A stretch of 64,000 nucleotides of DNA, taken from contig NC_090250.1 of assembly GCF_037325665.1 (NCBI RefSeq), positions 36,918,689-36,982,688 of the forward strand. The letters run 5' to 3'. Below are positions 22,657-31,790 of the stretch, piece after piece. The notes beneath the pieces were generated by a model. It did no database searches. It worked only from the letters and a program-made list of their open reading frames with translations, and was not told the DNA's origin. Position 1 is the stretch's first letter. Each line of letters starts with the position of its first letter. The stretch is from Littorina saxatilis. Its lineage: Eukaryota; Mollusca; Gastropoda; Littorinimorpha; Littorinidae. The position numbers and the translations under genes were made by a program.

Positions 22657-22902
22657 TCTCTCAGCGGTTCAACTGGGAAGGACGCTCCTGATGTACGCTC
22701 CTGCTGTCTTCAGCATTTTGTCATAGTCTTTGGCTTTGGCATCTCCCCTTGGTCGTCGCCTAGCTGTTCACCTTTACCTACTTGTGTGGTGAGATCTTTC
22801 CGTTTTGTTATAACTTTAGCGACGTTTTTCGTCGCTCGTTTTGTACTTGTGAAATTTTTCTGAAATTGTTTTTCTTTGAAATTTTTCGTGAGTTCTTTCG
22901 CT

Positions 22903-24786
22903 ATGGCGGAGGCTGCGCTTGTTGATAGCGTGAATAGGAAGCCTAGTTCGAGGCAGGTGCCTGACGATTCGCCTCCTAAACGTAGCTCGAGGAGAGAGAA
23001 GGGCGCAGGAAAATCCGCGTCTGTTTCTTCTGATTCAACTTCTGTTAAATCTCCCGTGTTAGCAGACGTCAGTTTAACTTCCGGTCAGGCTTGTTTACGT
23101 TCTGGCAAGAGTGGCGGTTCGCGCAAAAGAACTTCTTCTTCTGCTTCTGCTTCTGCTTCAACTTCAGATGGCTGCCCTGGGTTAGCGCCAGCTGAAGTTG
23201 CGTCTTTATTGTTGACTTTGAGCGCTCAAGTTTCGACACTTGCGTCGGAATTATCTTCCACTAGGGAGGAATTACGTGCGCTTCCGTCGGGTGTTTCTGA
23301 TGTTCTCTCTTTAGCACAGTTACGGCAGTCTCCTGCAGTTCCGGCTTCGACTTCCGTTCAGCCTTCGGCGACTGTGACTCGGGCGGATGTCCATGCTTCG
23401 CAGGATGGGAGTACCAAGTTGGTGTCTCTTCTGAATGTGACACCAGTACAAGGTATGTCTACACCGCTTGCCGGTGTGCGAGCTCAGGGGGCTCTCTCTG
23501 GCGATGGATGTCGTGAGAGTTCTTATGAGCAGCGAAAGGACGAGCGCCTCCGTACGTCTCTTTATGAGAATATCGGGGACCGTTTTAGTCCTCTTCCGCC
23601 CAGGGGGCAGGAAGTGGTCGGTTCTGCCGACGATAAACGGTCTGATGTTCTGCCTCCTGGCTCCGAGCTTGATCTCGAGTCGGAGTGTAGGGCGGAAGAC
23701 GGGGATGCCTCAGTGGTAGAGGATTCCCAACTGAATTTGCCCGCGAAGCTGTCAGCCGCAGTGGCGCTGGCGGCGGAAACGGCGTTCAGGTACTTTCCGG
23801 AAGGGGTGGTGAAGGACAAGGCTCAGCTTCACCCACCTCGCTCTGCTTTTGACGATTTCCGGAGTGCACAGGAGCAACGGCCTCGCTTCCGCTTCCGGGA
23901 ATCGTCAACTATTGCCTATGAGATGGCTAACGTCTTGTGTGGTAAACGCAAACCGGCGGTGCCGTTGTTGGTTCAGCACGGCGAGGCCCCGGAAGACGTC
24001 GTCTCTTGGCTGGCTCAGCCTGGGGCTCGGGCTGCTTCCGGTGTTCCGAAGTTCAAGCTTACCCCTTATCCTTTGGATCTGATGGACTCTTTTGCTCTGC
24101 CGTCAGGGGCACTTCCGGTGACGCCGGAACTTGCTGCTTTGAGAGAAGACGGGTACAGTAGGGATAGAGTTGTCCCATGTACTGACGGTTCTCTCGCGGC
24201 TGTGGAGGAAGTTGGAAGGTCTTTGCTGGAACTCACGTCAGTGTCGGAGTCTCTGCAAAGGTCTTTGTCCAGATCGATTGCCACATCTCTTGATCCTTTT
24301 GAATTTCGGTTCGATGCGTCGCCGACAGATGTTTCCACACTGCTGGCTACTCTGGGCAAGGTGACTAGAGAACAGGTTGCTTTGTCTGCCCGGCTGTATA
24401 CTCACGCAGTTCTGTCAAGGAGGTCAGCCTTCTTGTCGGGGTCCAGATTTCGGGACACCGCGACTGTGGAGCGGCTGAAGGTCTCCCCTTTTGCTGAGGG
24501 GTCTCTCCTAGGGCAGGCGTCTTTCGATGCACTCCAGAAAGAGACGCAGGACGCGCGGGATGTAGCGATCGCGCGTTTGGCTTCACAGGGCTTCCAGAAG
24601 CCTCAGGGCAAGTCTCAGACTCAGGCGTTTTCTTCCGCTAAGCCTCAGACATCTTCGTCAGGTGGTGGGAAGGCCCAGAAGCAGTCATCCTCCTCCAGGG
24701 GTAGGGGGCGTGGAGCTCCATACCCTAAGAGGGGTCAGTCTTTCGGGGGTTCCAGGGGGTCGGGGCGTAAGCCTCACCCCCAATGA
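22903..24786 (+). CDS. gag-like protein of DIRS-B
   Basis: The frame of about 627 codons begins at the ATG in context CGCTATGGCGG; the frame is open slightly further upstream, but without an earlier ATG. The N-terminal third is Ser-rich and basic. The middle holds TAFRYFPEGVVKDKAQLHPP and FDDFRSAQEQRPRFRFRESS, shared with DIRS-A. The C-terminus is Gly/Arg/Gln-rich (SSRGRGRGAPYPKRGQ) and suggests nucleic-acid binding, with no zinc knuckle seen. Its TGA overlaps the ATG of the next frame as ATGA. Confidence 0.8.
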   Translation: MAEAALVDSVNRKPSSRQVPDDSPPKRSSRREKGAGKSASVSSDSTSVKSPVLADVSLTSGQACLRSGKSGGSRKRTSSSASASASTSDGCPGLAPAEVASLLLTLSAQVSTLASELSSTREELRALPSGVSDVLSLAQLRQSPAVPASTSVQPSATVTRADVHASQDGSTKLVSLLNVTPVQGMSTPLAGVRAQGALSGDGCRESSYEQRKDERLRTSLYENIGDRFSPLPPRGQEVVGSADDKRSDVLPPGSELDLESECRAEDGDASVVEDSQLNLPAKLSAAVALAAETAFRYFPEGVVKDKAQLHPPRSAFDDFRSAQEQRPRFRFRESSTIAYEMANVLCGKRKPAVPLLVQHGEAPEDVVSWLAQPGARAASGVPKFKLTPYPLDLMDSFALPSGALPVTPELAALREDGYSRDRVVPCTDGSLAAVEEVGRSLLELTSVSESLQRSLSRSIATSLDPFEFRFDASPTDVSTLLATLGKVTREQVALSARLYTHAVLSRRSAFLSGSRFRDTATVERLKVSPFAEGSLLGQASFDALQKETQDARDVAIARLASQGFQKPQGKSQTQAFSSAKPQTSSSGGGKAQKQSSSSRGRGRGAPYPKRGQSFGGSRGSGRKPHPQ

Positions 24787-27776
24787 AACTTCCCCGAACA
24801 ACACATCCCGGTGGCCCCCGCGCTAGTTGTAGCGGGCGGCCCGTCCAGGGCCCTTTCTTCCTGGCTGCAACTGGTGGCCAGCAAGTGGGTCACGGGGATA
24901 GTGTGTTCGGGGTTCCGGCTTCTCTGGTCAGGGCAGAAGGCTCCCCTGGTCAGGATAATCCCGCCCTGCAGGGCGCCAAAGGATTTGGTGGCACGGAACG
25001 CAGTCCAGGAGGAGGTCTCGGCTCTGCTGCTCAAGGGAGCTATAGAGGAGGTCTTGGACGCGCGGTCCCCGGGGTTTTACGGCAGACTTTTCGTAGTGCC
25101 AAAAGCCTCGGGGGCGTGGAGGCCGGTGTTAGATCTTTCTCCTTTGAACAAGTTTCTGAGAGTAATCAAGTTTACCATGGAAACTCCAACCTCGGTTCGG
25201 GAGGCCTTACGGCCGGGAGATTGGGCAACGTCGATCGATCTTACAGACGCTTACTTTCACGTCCTCATACATGTCGCGGACAGGAGGTGGCTTCGCTTCC
25301 CTTGGGGCGGCAAAGCTTACCAGTTCAGGGCTCTGCCGTTCGGCCTGTCTTTAGCTCCGTGGATTTTCACGATTGTGGTCAGGCAGCTTTGCGCTCTTGT
25401 GAGACAGGAAGGCATCCGTCTCAGAGCATACCTGGACGATTGGTTAATCCTTCACCAGAACAGGGGGCTTTGCGAGGCTCATACGCACAGGGTGCTGAGT
25501 CGGGCGGCACAGCTGGGTTTCTCTGTCAACCTGACAAAATCCGAGTTGGAACCATCCCAGACGTTTACTTACCTGGGCATGGAATTCGACACACTTCGGT
25601 GGTCTGTCCGTCCGTCTCAAAGGCGGATCGACAAACTTCAGGGTCTGATTCGGTCTCTCTACGGAGAGAATCACGCCAGTGCAAGGGTTCTGACTTCGGT
25701 TCTGGGTCAGATGGAATCCATGGCTTCCCTCATTCCGTTGGGCAGGGTTCACAAGAGGCCTTTTCAGGCCTCCCTGCAGTCAAGGTGGGATCAGACATCC
25801 CAGGACTGGAGTGTTCCGATCGCACTGGGAACTTGGTTTCAGCAGACCACAGGCATTTGGCTTCTTCCGGATTTGTTCCGGGGTGTTCCCATTGTTCGTC
25901 CACCGCCGGAGAGAGAGCTGTTTACGGACGCATCTCTGACGGGGTGGGGTGCTCATCTGGACGAGCACATGGTTTCGGGAGTTTGGGATTGCTCTCAGGC
26001 CTCCCTACATATCAATGTACTGGAGTTGGAGGCCGTTTCCCTGGCGCTTCTAGCGTTCAAGCCTTTCCTGGAGGGCAGTCATGTACGTCTTCACACCGAC
26101 AACATGTCTGTGGCGTCGTATGTGAACAAGCAGGGGGGGACTCGGTCTCACAGTCTTTCCGACATTGCATGTCGCATTCTCAAGTGGTGTCACGCCCAGC
26201 ACATTCTGTTGTCAGCAGTGTACTTGAAGGGCAGTCTGAACGTCCTTGCAGACACTTTGAGCAGAGGGGACAGGATTGTTCATTCAGAGTGGACTCTCAC
26301 ACACCAGTCTTTGCAGCGGCTTTGGTCGCAGATCGACAAGCCCAAGATAGATCTCTTTGCGACGAGGTTTTCGGCGAGACTGCCTCTCTTTGTGTCCCCC
26401 TTCCCGGATCCTCTGGCCTGGAAGGTGAATGCTCTGGAAGTGGATTGGTCAGATCTTCCGGCGTATGCCTTCCCTCCGTTCTGCCTCTTAGGCAAAGTCC
26501 TCAGGAAAGTGGACTTGGAGAAACCAGCGCTGGTTCTGGTCGCTCCTCTGTGGCCAAGCCAGCACTGGTTTCCCGACCTACTGCGTCTAGCAGTTCGGCC
26601 CCCAATCCCTCTCGCCCTGAAAAGAGGAGATCTCGTGCAGCCTCGGTCAGGCGTTCAGCACGAGAACCCACAGATCCTGGCCCTTCACGCGTGGATTCTG
26701 TCCGAAGCGCTTTGCGTAGGGCAGGGGCCTCTTCCCCTACTCTGAGATTCGTTGGACATGCGCATAGAAAATCGACTTCTTCGGTTTACTCATCGCACTG
26801 GGCCTCTTGGTCTAGGTGGTGCGCGCTTAACGGGGTTAAACCTCTTTCTCCTAGGTCTATTCATGTAGCCAACCATCTGTCTTGGTTGGCTGATCAGGGG
26901 GCTTCTCCCTCTTCTATTAGGGTTCGGAGGTCGGCGATCTCTTCGACCCTCGCGCAATTAGGCCACAAAATTTCGCTCGGAGGGGTTATCGCTAGTGTTA
27001 TTAAGGGGGCTGCCCTTTTAGCAGCTCGTTCAAAATCGCTTCTCCCTGCATGGGATTTGTTCCTGGTCTTACGTTTCTTAGCCTCGGATGAGTTCGAGCC
27101 TCTTTTGTCAGCCACTTTGGCCGATTTGACGCGTAAGACTGTGTTTTTAACGCTTCTCTCTACTTCTAGGAGAGGTAGTGAGGTGCATTCTTTGTCGGGT
27201 TTAGACAAGGATATTGCGTTCGAGAAGGATGGTTCCATTTCTCTCAAATTTGTTCCCGGCTTTCTCGCGAAAAACCAGAAACCTGGCCAGCTTTCTCCAA
27301 TCTTGCGCATTCCACCCTTGAGCAAGATTTTGGCTCCTGGAGATCCCGATATTGCAAATTGTCCTGTGAGAGCTCTCCGATGTTACCTGTCTCGAACTCG
27401 GCCTGTTAGGTCAGAAAGTCAAAAGCTTCTTTTCATATCTTTAAACACGGCTAGGTGTAAGGATATAGCGAAGGTGACTCTGGCCAAATGGATCTCCACT
27501 CTGATCAAACGAGCATATGCCTGGTGGCTAGTGCAGTCGGGTGATGCTAGGGCAGTGTTGCCTCTCACCGCGGCTAGAACCCATGAGGCGAGAGCCTGGG
27601 CATCCTCAGTGGCAGTTCTTCGGTCCGGCAAGCTAGCCGAGGTACTGGAAGCTGCGTATTGGCGCTCTGAGGACGTTTTCGTCAACTTTTACCTCAGAGA
27701 CGTCGCTTCTGTCAGACAGGATGGAAGCTCCGCGCTGCCTGCCATGGTAGCGGCGGGGCAGGTCCTGCGTGCCTAG
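24783..27776 (+). CDS. tyrosine recombinase frame of DIRS-B
   Basis: A 997-codon frame opens at the ATGA junction. Its first ~640 codons overlap the RT/RNase H frame in another phase and have no recognisable domain. The last ~340 encode the YR. Visible boxes are TLLSTSRRGSEVHSLSGLDK (first catalytic Arg), TAARTHEARAWASSVAVLRS (H-x-x-R), and EDVFVNFYLRDVA with the candidate nucleophilic Tyr. The YR circularises and inserts the DNA copy without target duplication. The Arg/Ser-rich stretch just before the YR core is shared with DIRS-A. Confidence 0.8.
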   Translation: MKLPRTTHPGGPRASCSGRPVQGPFFLAATGGQQVGHGDSVFGVPASLVRAEGSPGQDNPALQGAKGFGGTERSPGGGLGSAAQGSYRGGLGRAVPGVLRQTFRSAKSLGGVEAGVRSFSFEQVSESNQVYHGNSNLGSGGLTAGRLGNVDRSYRRLLSRPHTCRGQEVASLPLGRQSLPVQGSAVRPVFSSVDFHDCGQAALRSCETGRHPSQSIPGRLVNPSPEQGALRGSYAQGAESGGTAGFLCQPDKIRVGTIPDVYLPGHGIRHTSVVCPSVSKADRQTSGSDSVSLRRESRQCKGSDFGSGSDGIHGFPHSVGQGSQEAFSGLPAVKVGSDIPGLECSDRTGNLVSADHRHLASSGFVPGCSHCSSTAGERAVYGRISDGVGCSSGRAHGFGSLGLLSGLPTYQCTGVGGRFPGASSVQAFPGGQSCTSSHRQHVCGVVCEQAGGDSVSQSFRHCMSHSQVVSRPAHSVVSSVLEGQSERPCRHFEQRGQDCSFRVDSHTPVFAAALVADRQAQDRSLCDEVFGETASLCVPLPGSSGLEGECSGSGLVRSSGVCLPSVLPLRQSPQESGLGETSAGSGRSSVAKPALVSRPTASSSSAPNPSRPEKRRSRAASVRRSAREPTDPGPSRVDSVRSALRRAGASSPTLRFVGHAHRKSTSSVYSSHWASWSRWCALNGVKPLSPRSIHVANHLSWLADQGASPSSIRVRRSAISSTLAQLGHKISLGGVIASVIKGAALLAARSKSLLPAWDLFLVLRFLASDEFEPLLSATLADLTRKTVFLTLLSTSRRGSEVHSLSGLDKDIAFEKDGSISLKFVPGFLAKNQKPGQLSPILRIPPLSKILAPGDPDIANCPVRALRCYLSRTRPVRSESQKLLFISLNTARCKDIAKVTLAKWISTLIKRAYAWWLVQSGDARAVLPLTAARTHEARAWASSVAVLRSGKLAEVLEAAYWRSEDVFVNFYLRDVASVRQDGSSALPAMVAAGQVLRA
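24811..26745 (+). CDS. reverse transcriptase/RNase H of DIRS-B
   Basis: The frame of about 640 codons starts a few bases after the gag stop, in +1 phase relative to the ATGA frame. RT blocks are FYGRLFVVPKASGAWRPVLD, SIDLTDAYFHVLIHVADRRW, ALPFGLSLAPWIFTIVVRQL, and LRAYLDDWLILHQ with the catalytic DD pair. RNase H blocks FTDASLTGWGAH, LELEAVSLALLAF and HTDNMSVASYVNKQGG follow, including acidic catalytic candidates. The tail has IDLFATRFSARLPLFVSPFP, typical of the DIRS group. How this frame is reached (recoding or an unseen splice) is unknown. Confidence 0.88.
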   Translation: MAPALVVAGGPSRALSSWLQLVASKWVTGIVCSGFRLLWSGQKAPLVRIIPPCRAPKDLVARNAVQEEVSALLLKGAIEEVLDARSPGFYGRLFVVPKASGAWRPVLDLSPLNKFLRVIKFTMETPTSVREALRPGDWATSIDLTDAYFHVLIHVADRRWLRFPWGGKAYQFRALPFGLSLAPWIFTIVVRQLCALVRQEGIRLRAYLDDWLILHQNRGLCEAHTHRVLSRAAQLGFSVNLTKSELEPSQTFTYLGMEFDTLRWSVRPSQRRIDKLQGLIRSLYGENHASARVLTSVLGQMESMASLIPLGRVHKRPFQASLQSRWDQTSQDWSVPIALGTWFQQTTGIWLLPDLFRGVPIVRPPPERELFTDASLTGWGAHLDEHMVSGVWDCSQASLHINVLELEAVSLALLAFKPFLEGSHVRLHTDNMSVASYVNKQGGTRSHSLSDIACRILKWCHAQHILLSAVYLKGSLNVLADTLSRGDRIVHSEWTLTHQSLQRLWSQIDKPKIDLFATRFSARLPLFVSPFPDPLAWKVNALEVDWSDLPAYAFPPFCLLGKVLRKVDLEKPALVLVAPLWPSQHWFPDLLRLAVRPPIPLALKRGDLVQPRSGVQHENPQILALHAWILSEALCVGQGPLPLL

Positions 27777-27794
27777 TTTTGGTAAGTACCCACC

Positions 27795-27900
27795 ACCTAT
27801 AGTAGCAATCTGCTATATGTGAGTTGGGTAATAATATGTAATTTAATCCAAAATTTTAATAATAAATTTTCATTTAATTAATATACTTACCCAACTCACA
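27795..27900. repeat. internal complementary region of DIRS-B
   Basis: It contains ATATGTGAGTTGGGTAATAA, the complement of the left tip, directly followed by AATTTTCATTTAATTAATAT ending ACTTACCCAACTCACAT, the complement of the right tip. In DIRS1 models this region templates joining of the element ends into a circle. Confidence 0.85.
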
Positions 27901-27972
27901 TCGTTTAAACCCTCCCGCCTCCCCGCTGTGGTGGTATTGGGTTCTAAAAAAGTAGTGAGTTGGGCTTCGTTC

Positions 27973-28191
27973 GAATGATACAAATGGCGGCGTATGCGCA
28001 CGCATACGGATGTTGGACCGGACATCGGTCTGATATTATGGGATGGATCACTCTTTTTTAGGGTGGTCTCCCTTGTTACCAAGGGGAACGCGTACAGCGT
28101 TACCAGCACTGAACTAGAGTTAATTGCTATATGTGAGTTGGGTAAGTATATTAATTAAATGAAAATTTATTATTAAAATTTTGGATTAAAT
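27973..28191. repeat. right inverted terminal repeat of DIRS-B
   Basis: It begins GAATGATACAAATGGCGGCG and ends with TTAAAATTTTGGATTAAAT. It is the perfect complement of the left repeat up to position 28145; the outer tip is matched by the ICR. Confidence 0.9.
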
Positions 28192-28621
28192 AGCTAAAAC
28201 TCTTCAGCCAGACCCCCCCCAACCCCTGGACCCCAGGTTGTACCCCCCCCCCCCCCCCCCCCCCCCACCCCTCTAGCTCTCTTGCTCCGCCCCTGAATAC
28301 TGTGGTGTTTTTTTGTTTAGACAAAGTAAACTTGTCTTAGTTAACTTGCATATTATATATCAGGTGTCGTGTGTTTGTGTGTGTGTGTCATCGAGCTTCT
28401 GTGTGTGTAGTACAATACTGTTAAACATGGTTATCAATTTTGTACTTGTTTTGCATGGTAGCGCGCGAATAAACGTGTCGTTTAATCGTTTTCGAGCTGG
28501 TTTATGGTTGATAAAAAAGATTACTCAAAGATGCCTCATATTACGGAAAAGTACCAGCTGCATTCCTGATTTTCATTTGAGGGGGTAAACAGGTCTGTAT
28601 CTGTAAAGCAAGAAATATATC

Positions 28622-28750
28622 AGAAATCAAAAGCTGTTTTTGTCACATGTGTTTCAGATTCATCAGAAATCAAAAGCTGTTTTTGTCACATGTGTTTCAG
28701 ATTCATCAGAAATCAAAAGCTGTTTTTGTCACATGTGTTTCAGATTCAGC
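28622..28750. repeat. 43-bp unit, three tandem copies, each with a splice acceptor
   Basis: The unit starting CAGAAATCAAAAGCTGTTTT and ending CACATGTGTTTCAGATTCAT occurs twice in full, preceded and followed by partial copies. TTTCAG|ATTCA therefore appears three times in a row (about 28657, 28700 and 28743) just upstream of the proposed last PCM1 exon. Confidence 0.9.
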
Positions 28751-28760
28751 AGGGAAGTAG
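28744..28760 (+). CDS. PCM1: PCM1 terminal exon (proposed)
   Basis: Exon f ends in phase 1 after a G. Joining to the third TTTCAG acceptor gives GAT TCA GCA GGG AAG TAG, that is DSAGK and a stop, so the protein would end five residues after ALRDP. The short tail fits a PCM1 C-terminus. The other two acceptors would instead give longer unrelated tails, and an exon near 21155 is another option. No AATAAA is obvious in the following 2 kb, so the 3' end is undefined. Confidence 0.4.
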
Positions 28761-30660
28761 ATGGATACAATGCGTCACACAACAATGGATTTTGCAACGA
28801 CTGTTGCCACCTCGGCAGCTTGCTTTCCTTCAGTGTTCACAACCATCCGTTTACCGATGGTGTAGCAGAAAGTTTTTGCGTATCTCATCAGTCACTGTCA
28901 CTTATATCACTGTGTGCACCAAATACTTATCAAGGGACAGTAACCCAGGCCAGGGTATGTAATAGCTTTAAGGTTTATCATTTGTTGTTGAACTTGTGAC
29001 TGTGTTCAGACTGTTTATAAAGGGATACAGGCCCAGTCTTTGTATGCATCCTAACAAAGAGTTAGAGGTTTCTATGGATTGCGTGCATAGTTGACAAAAA
29101 ATGTTCGGTTGAAACTGGTTGAGATTTTGTTTATTTTTTTTTTAAATATGCTGGTTATTAATATATCAAAACTTAAGTGTTGTTTTGGACTGCTTTCGTG
29201 TTAAACTAAGTGTAAAAGCAGTGGAGCAAATCATCATACCAGAAATCACTCGTGCATCATGCCTAACTATCATAGCTATCAACACTTAACAAATCCAGCA
29301 CTTGCTTATTTGTGAATGTGAATGTAGACTTTTTTGTTTTTAGAAAGACTCAGAGCAAAAACTGAACAAAATTCTTTAGGCACGAAAACTTTTAAAAAAA
29401 TCGTATAAACATCACTACAGTAGGAATTTCTTGCCACAAAATCACAATGTCTTTTGTCACTGGTAATTTGAGAATCAGAGCAACATGAGACGCTGGGAGA
29501 AAAGGATCAAAATATTGATGCATATCACGCTGTACATTTTGTCTTTCATCACAGTCTGAAATTACACATTTGTACATTTAAAAACCAATACCAGCCAATG
29601 GTTATTTGGAACACTGCTTCACTGTATCTTTTTTTTTTCTTTTTTTTTTCTCGATGTGTGGCGTTTGATTATATTGGATCTGAATATACTTACGATATTG
29701 ATTGTGTGATTCATTCTGTTAGCAAAGTTGGCCACTATTGCTGTGAAACTGTATCTCAATTTTTACATACAAACATTGTTTGCTTTTGTTGCTTGAAAGA
29801 TTTGTATATTGTGTGAGTTGGAAGAGTCTGTTTATCAGGAGCAGTTCTTTACTGGTTTGAAAAGTTATGCTTTATATTGTTTATGGAGTTAAGAATTTAA
29901 TCATTTACCTTTTGCACACTGGAAAATAACTGTTGCTCTGCTTAGTATTTTTATTTGAACTTTTTTTTTAATGAATTTCAACATTCCATATCAGTGAATG
30001 ACCAGAATTGTTTGCTGTTGAACATTGTGACATAAAACTACACACATCCATTCATGCATACACTTGGATATGTGGATGAACTTACAAATGTGTCAATCAG
30101 TTGGAGCACAAAAACTGCTGCAAACATGTGTAGTTGTGCATTGTAAATCCTACTGCTGTCAAATCAGAAAACAACTGTACAATCTTTATCAGTGGTACAA
30201 ATGATAGGTCATGTTAGAAGGATTTTTTGGTTTGTTATGGTTTTGTTTTTGTTTTGGTCTCCCCTTATTTTATGTGTGTGTGTTTGGTTGTTTTTGTAGA
30301 AGAGTAAATTCTACAGAAATTACATTCATATCTTGTCCGCTCCTGTTTTCTGTTCAGAATTCAAAGTATTTTTTTGATAGCACTAGACTTTCAACAAATT
30401 CAATTTCTTGGTCACTACTTATGTTTTTGTCCCCCAAAATTTCACACAGACACTGTATTTACTGATCTGGACCAATTGGACCTCAAAGAAATGTAGAACA
30501 GAGAAAAAGACAGAGCATAAAAAGAATGCATGACATGTAGTATTATGACTGTTAATGTGATAGTGCCAATTTATCACCGTATTTTTGGTTCAAGATTTTA
30601 GAAGTAGATCTGCCCTTTTTGCTTTGTTGATTAGGGAGAAGAAAGAGTTTGTACTGTTCT
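28761..30660. other. AT-rich stretch with no gene, possibly PCM1 3' UTR in part
   Basis: About 1.9 kb of AT-rich, unique-looking sequence without long frames, splice-bounded exons or recognisable repeats. If the terminal exon is right, the first part would be 3' UTR. Confidence 0.5.
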
Positions 30661-30664
30661 AGTA

Positions 30665-31309
30665 CAGTCGAACCTGTCTTCAATGACCACCCAAGGGTCA
30701 AAACCAAAAGTGGTCCCTATAGACATTCCCGCAGTGGGGCACTGCGGTTATGAAATTAAAGGCCCCTCCTGTTTTTGGAACCGCAGGAGCTTTCTAGTTT
30801 GCTGTTAGGTAGATTTTTGGTTCCTCTTTCCTGTCATGCTCTCTTTTTCTTCATGAATTCTTTTCGTTTTTCTGCCTTCTTGCTCATTCACCTGTATTTT
30901 TTCCAAAAATCTCTTCTCTTGCCGCTTGTCTCGCGATTCATGTATAGTTTAATCTGTTAGTGTTCTGATGTAAGTCCAGCAGTAGATAGGTTAAGCCTCT
31001 TTTAACATACTGGAAACTGGTAATCTTCCAGTAGGTATTAATTTAGTTTTACTAAAGCCTGCTGGGACACAAGTAATGGGTTAGTGCATTTGTAAACAGG
31101 AATCGCTTGACAAGTGGCCCCCTTCATCCCCCCCTTCCTCGTCCTGATATGGCTCTGCGTAGTCGGCTGGACGTTAAGCAACAAATAAACAAACAAACAA
31201 ACCCTATAGACATGTGGTCGTTATGGAAAGGTGAATTACATAGGATTAAGAACCTCGTCGAGGGCAGGTGGTCGTTATCAAGAAGTGGTCGCCAGGGCAG
31301 GTTTGACTG
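30665..31309. mobile_element. pogo-type MITE, CAGTCGAACCTG ends
   Basis: The ends are CAGTCGAACCTGTC and CAGGTTTGACTG, flanked by TA (30663-30664 and 31310-31311). GACCACC/GGTGGTCGTTAT words lie near both ends. A SINE-like fragment (about 30985-31195) is nested within. No transposase is present. Relatives lie at 61399-61628 and 62185-62378. Confidence 0.75.
30985..31200 (+). repeat. SINE-related fragment
   Basis: The stretch AGTGCATTTGTAAACAGGAA followed by TCGCTTGACAAGTGGC and GGACGTTAAGCAACAAATAA parallels the 3' half of the four SINE copies downstream but is diverged. The 5' half is unclear. Confidence 0.55.
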
Positions 31310-31426
31310 TACTGCAAATCTCATTGCCGTCCAACACATTCTGACCTGCATTGACTAAGAATCGTTGTGTGTTTGTCACTTATATTTTTGCATACCATGT
31401 ATCTGTGTGGGATTTGAAATGAAATT

Positions 31427-31790
31427 ACCCCCCGCGGGTTAGGGGGAAGAATTTACCCGATGCTCCCCAGCATGTCGTAAGAGGCGACTAATGGATTCTG
31501 TTTCTCCTTTTACCCTTTGTTAAGTGTTTCTTGTATAGAATATAGTCAATGTTTGTAAAGATTTTAGTCAAGCAGTATGTAAGAAATGTTGAGTCCTTTG
31601 TACTGGAAACTTGCATGCTCCCAGTAAGGTAATATATTGTACTACGTTGCAAGCCCCTGGAGCAAATTTTTGATTAGTGCTTTTGTGAACAAGAAACAAT
31701 TGACAAGTGGCTCTATCCCATCTCCCCCCTTTCCCTGTCGCGATATAACCTTCGTGGTTGAAAACGACGTTAAACACCAAATAAGGTAAG
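31427..31790 (+). mobile_element. SINE copy 1
   Basis: It starts near CCCGCGGGTTAGGGGGAAGA and passes through CCCAGCATGTCGTAAGAGGC to end CGTTAAACACCAAATAAGG. The direct repeat GAAATGAAATT flanks it (31416-31426 and 31791-31801), the mark of target-primed insertion. I see no clear Pol III A/B boxes, so the origin of its head is unknown. Confidence 0.85.

Larger units (their letters stand above)
22468..28191 (+). mobile_element. DIRS-type retroelement DIRS-B, looks whole, recent
   Basis: All parts expected of a DIRS1-like element are visible in order: left inverted terminal repeat, gag-like frame, overlapping RT/RNase H and tyrosine-recombinase frames, internal complementary region, and right inverted terminal repeat. 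The two terminal repeats match each other base for base over about 173 nt by eye, which implies a recent insertion. I see no breaks in the three frames. It lies in the last PCM1 intron, inside an older DNA transposon, in the same orientation as PCM1. No target-site duplication is expected for YR-mediated insertion. Confidence 0.88.
21253..28597. mobile_element. CAGACCTGTTTACCC-ended DNA transposon, split by DIRS-B
   Basis: The left end reads CAGACCTGTTTACCCTC and the right end is its complement (GAGGGGGTAAACAGGTCTG, one base longer in G). TATCTG flanks both sides (21247-21252 and 28598-28603). Removing DIRS-B leaves an element of about 1.6 kb. A short open start at about 21539 (MPTKKAKVVQKYRQNY) followed by a stop could be the N-terminus of a hAT-type transposase, but it is too short to be sure. 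The matching 6-bp flanks 7.3 kb apart show that DIRS-B entered later. Confidence 0.75.
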
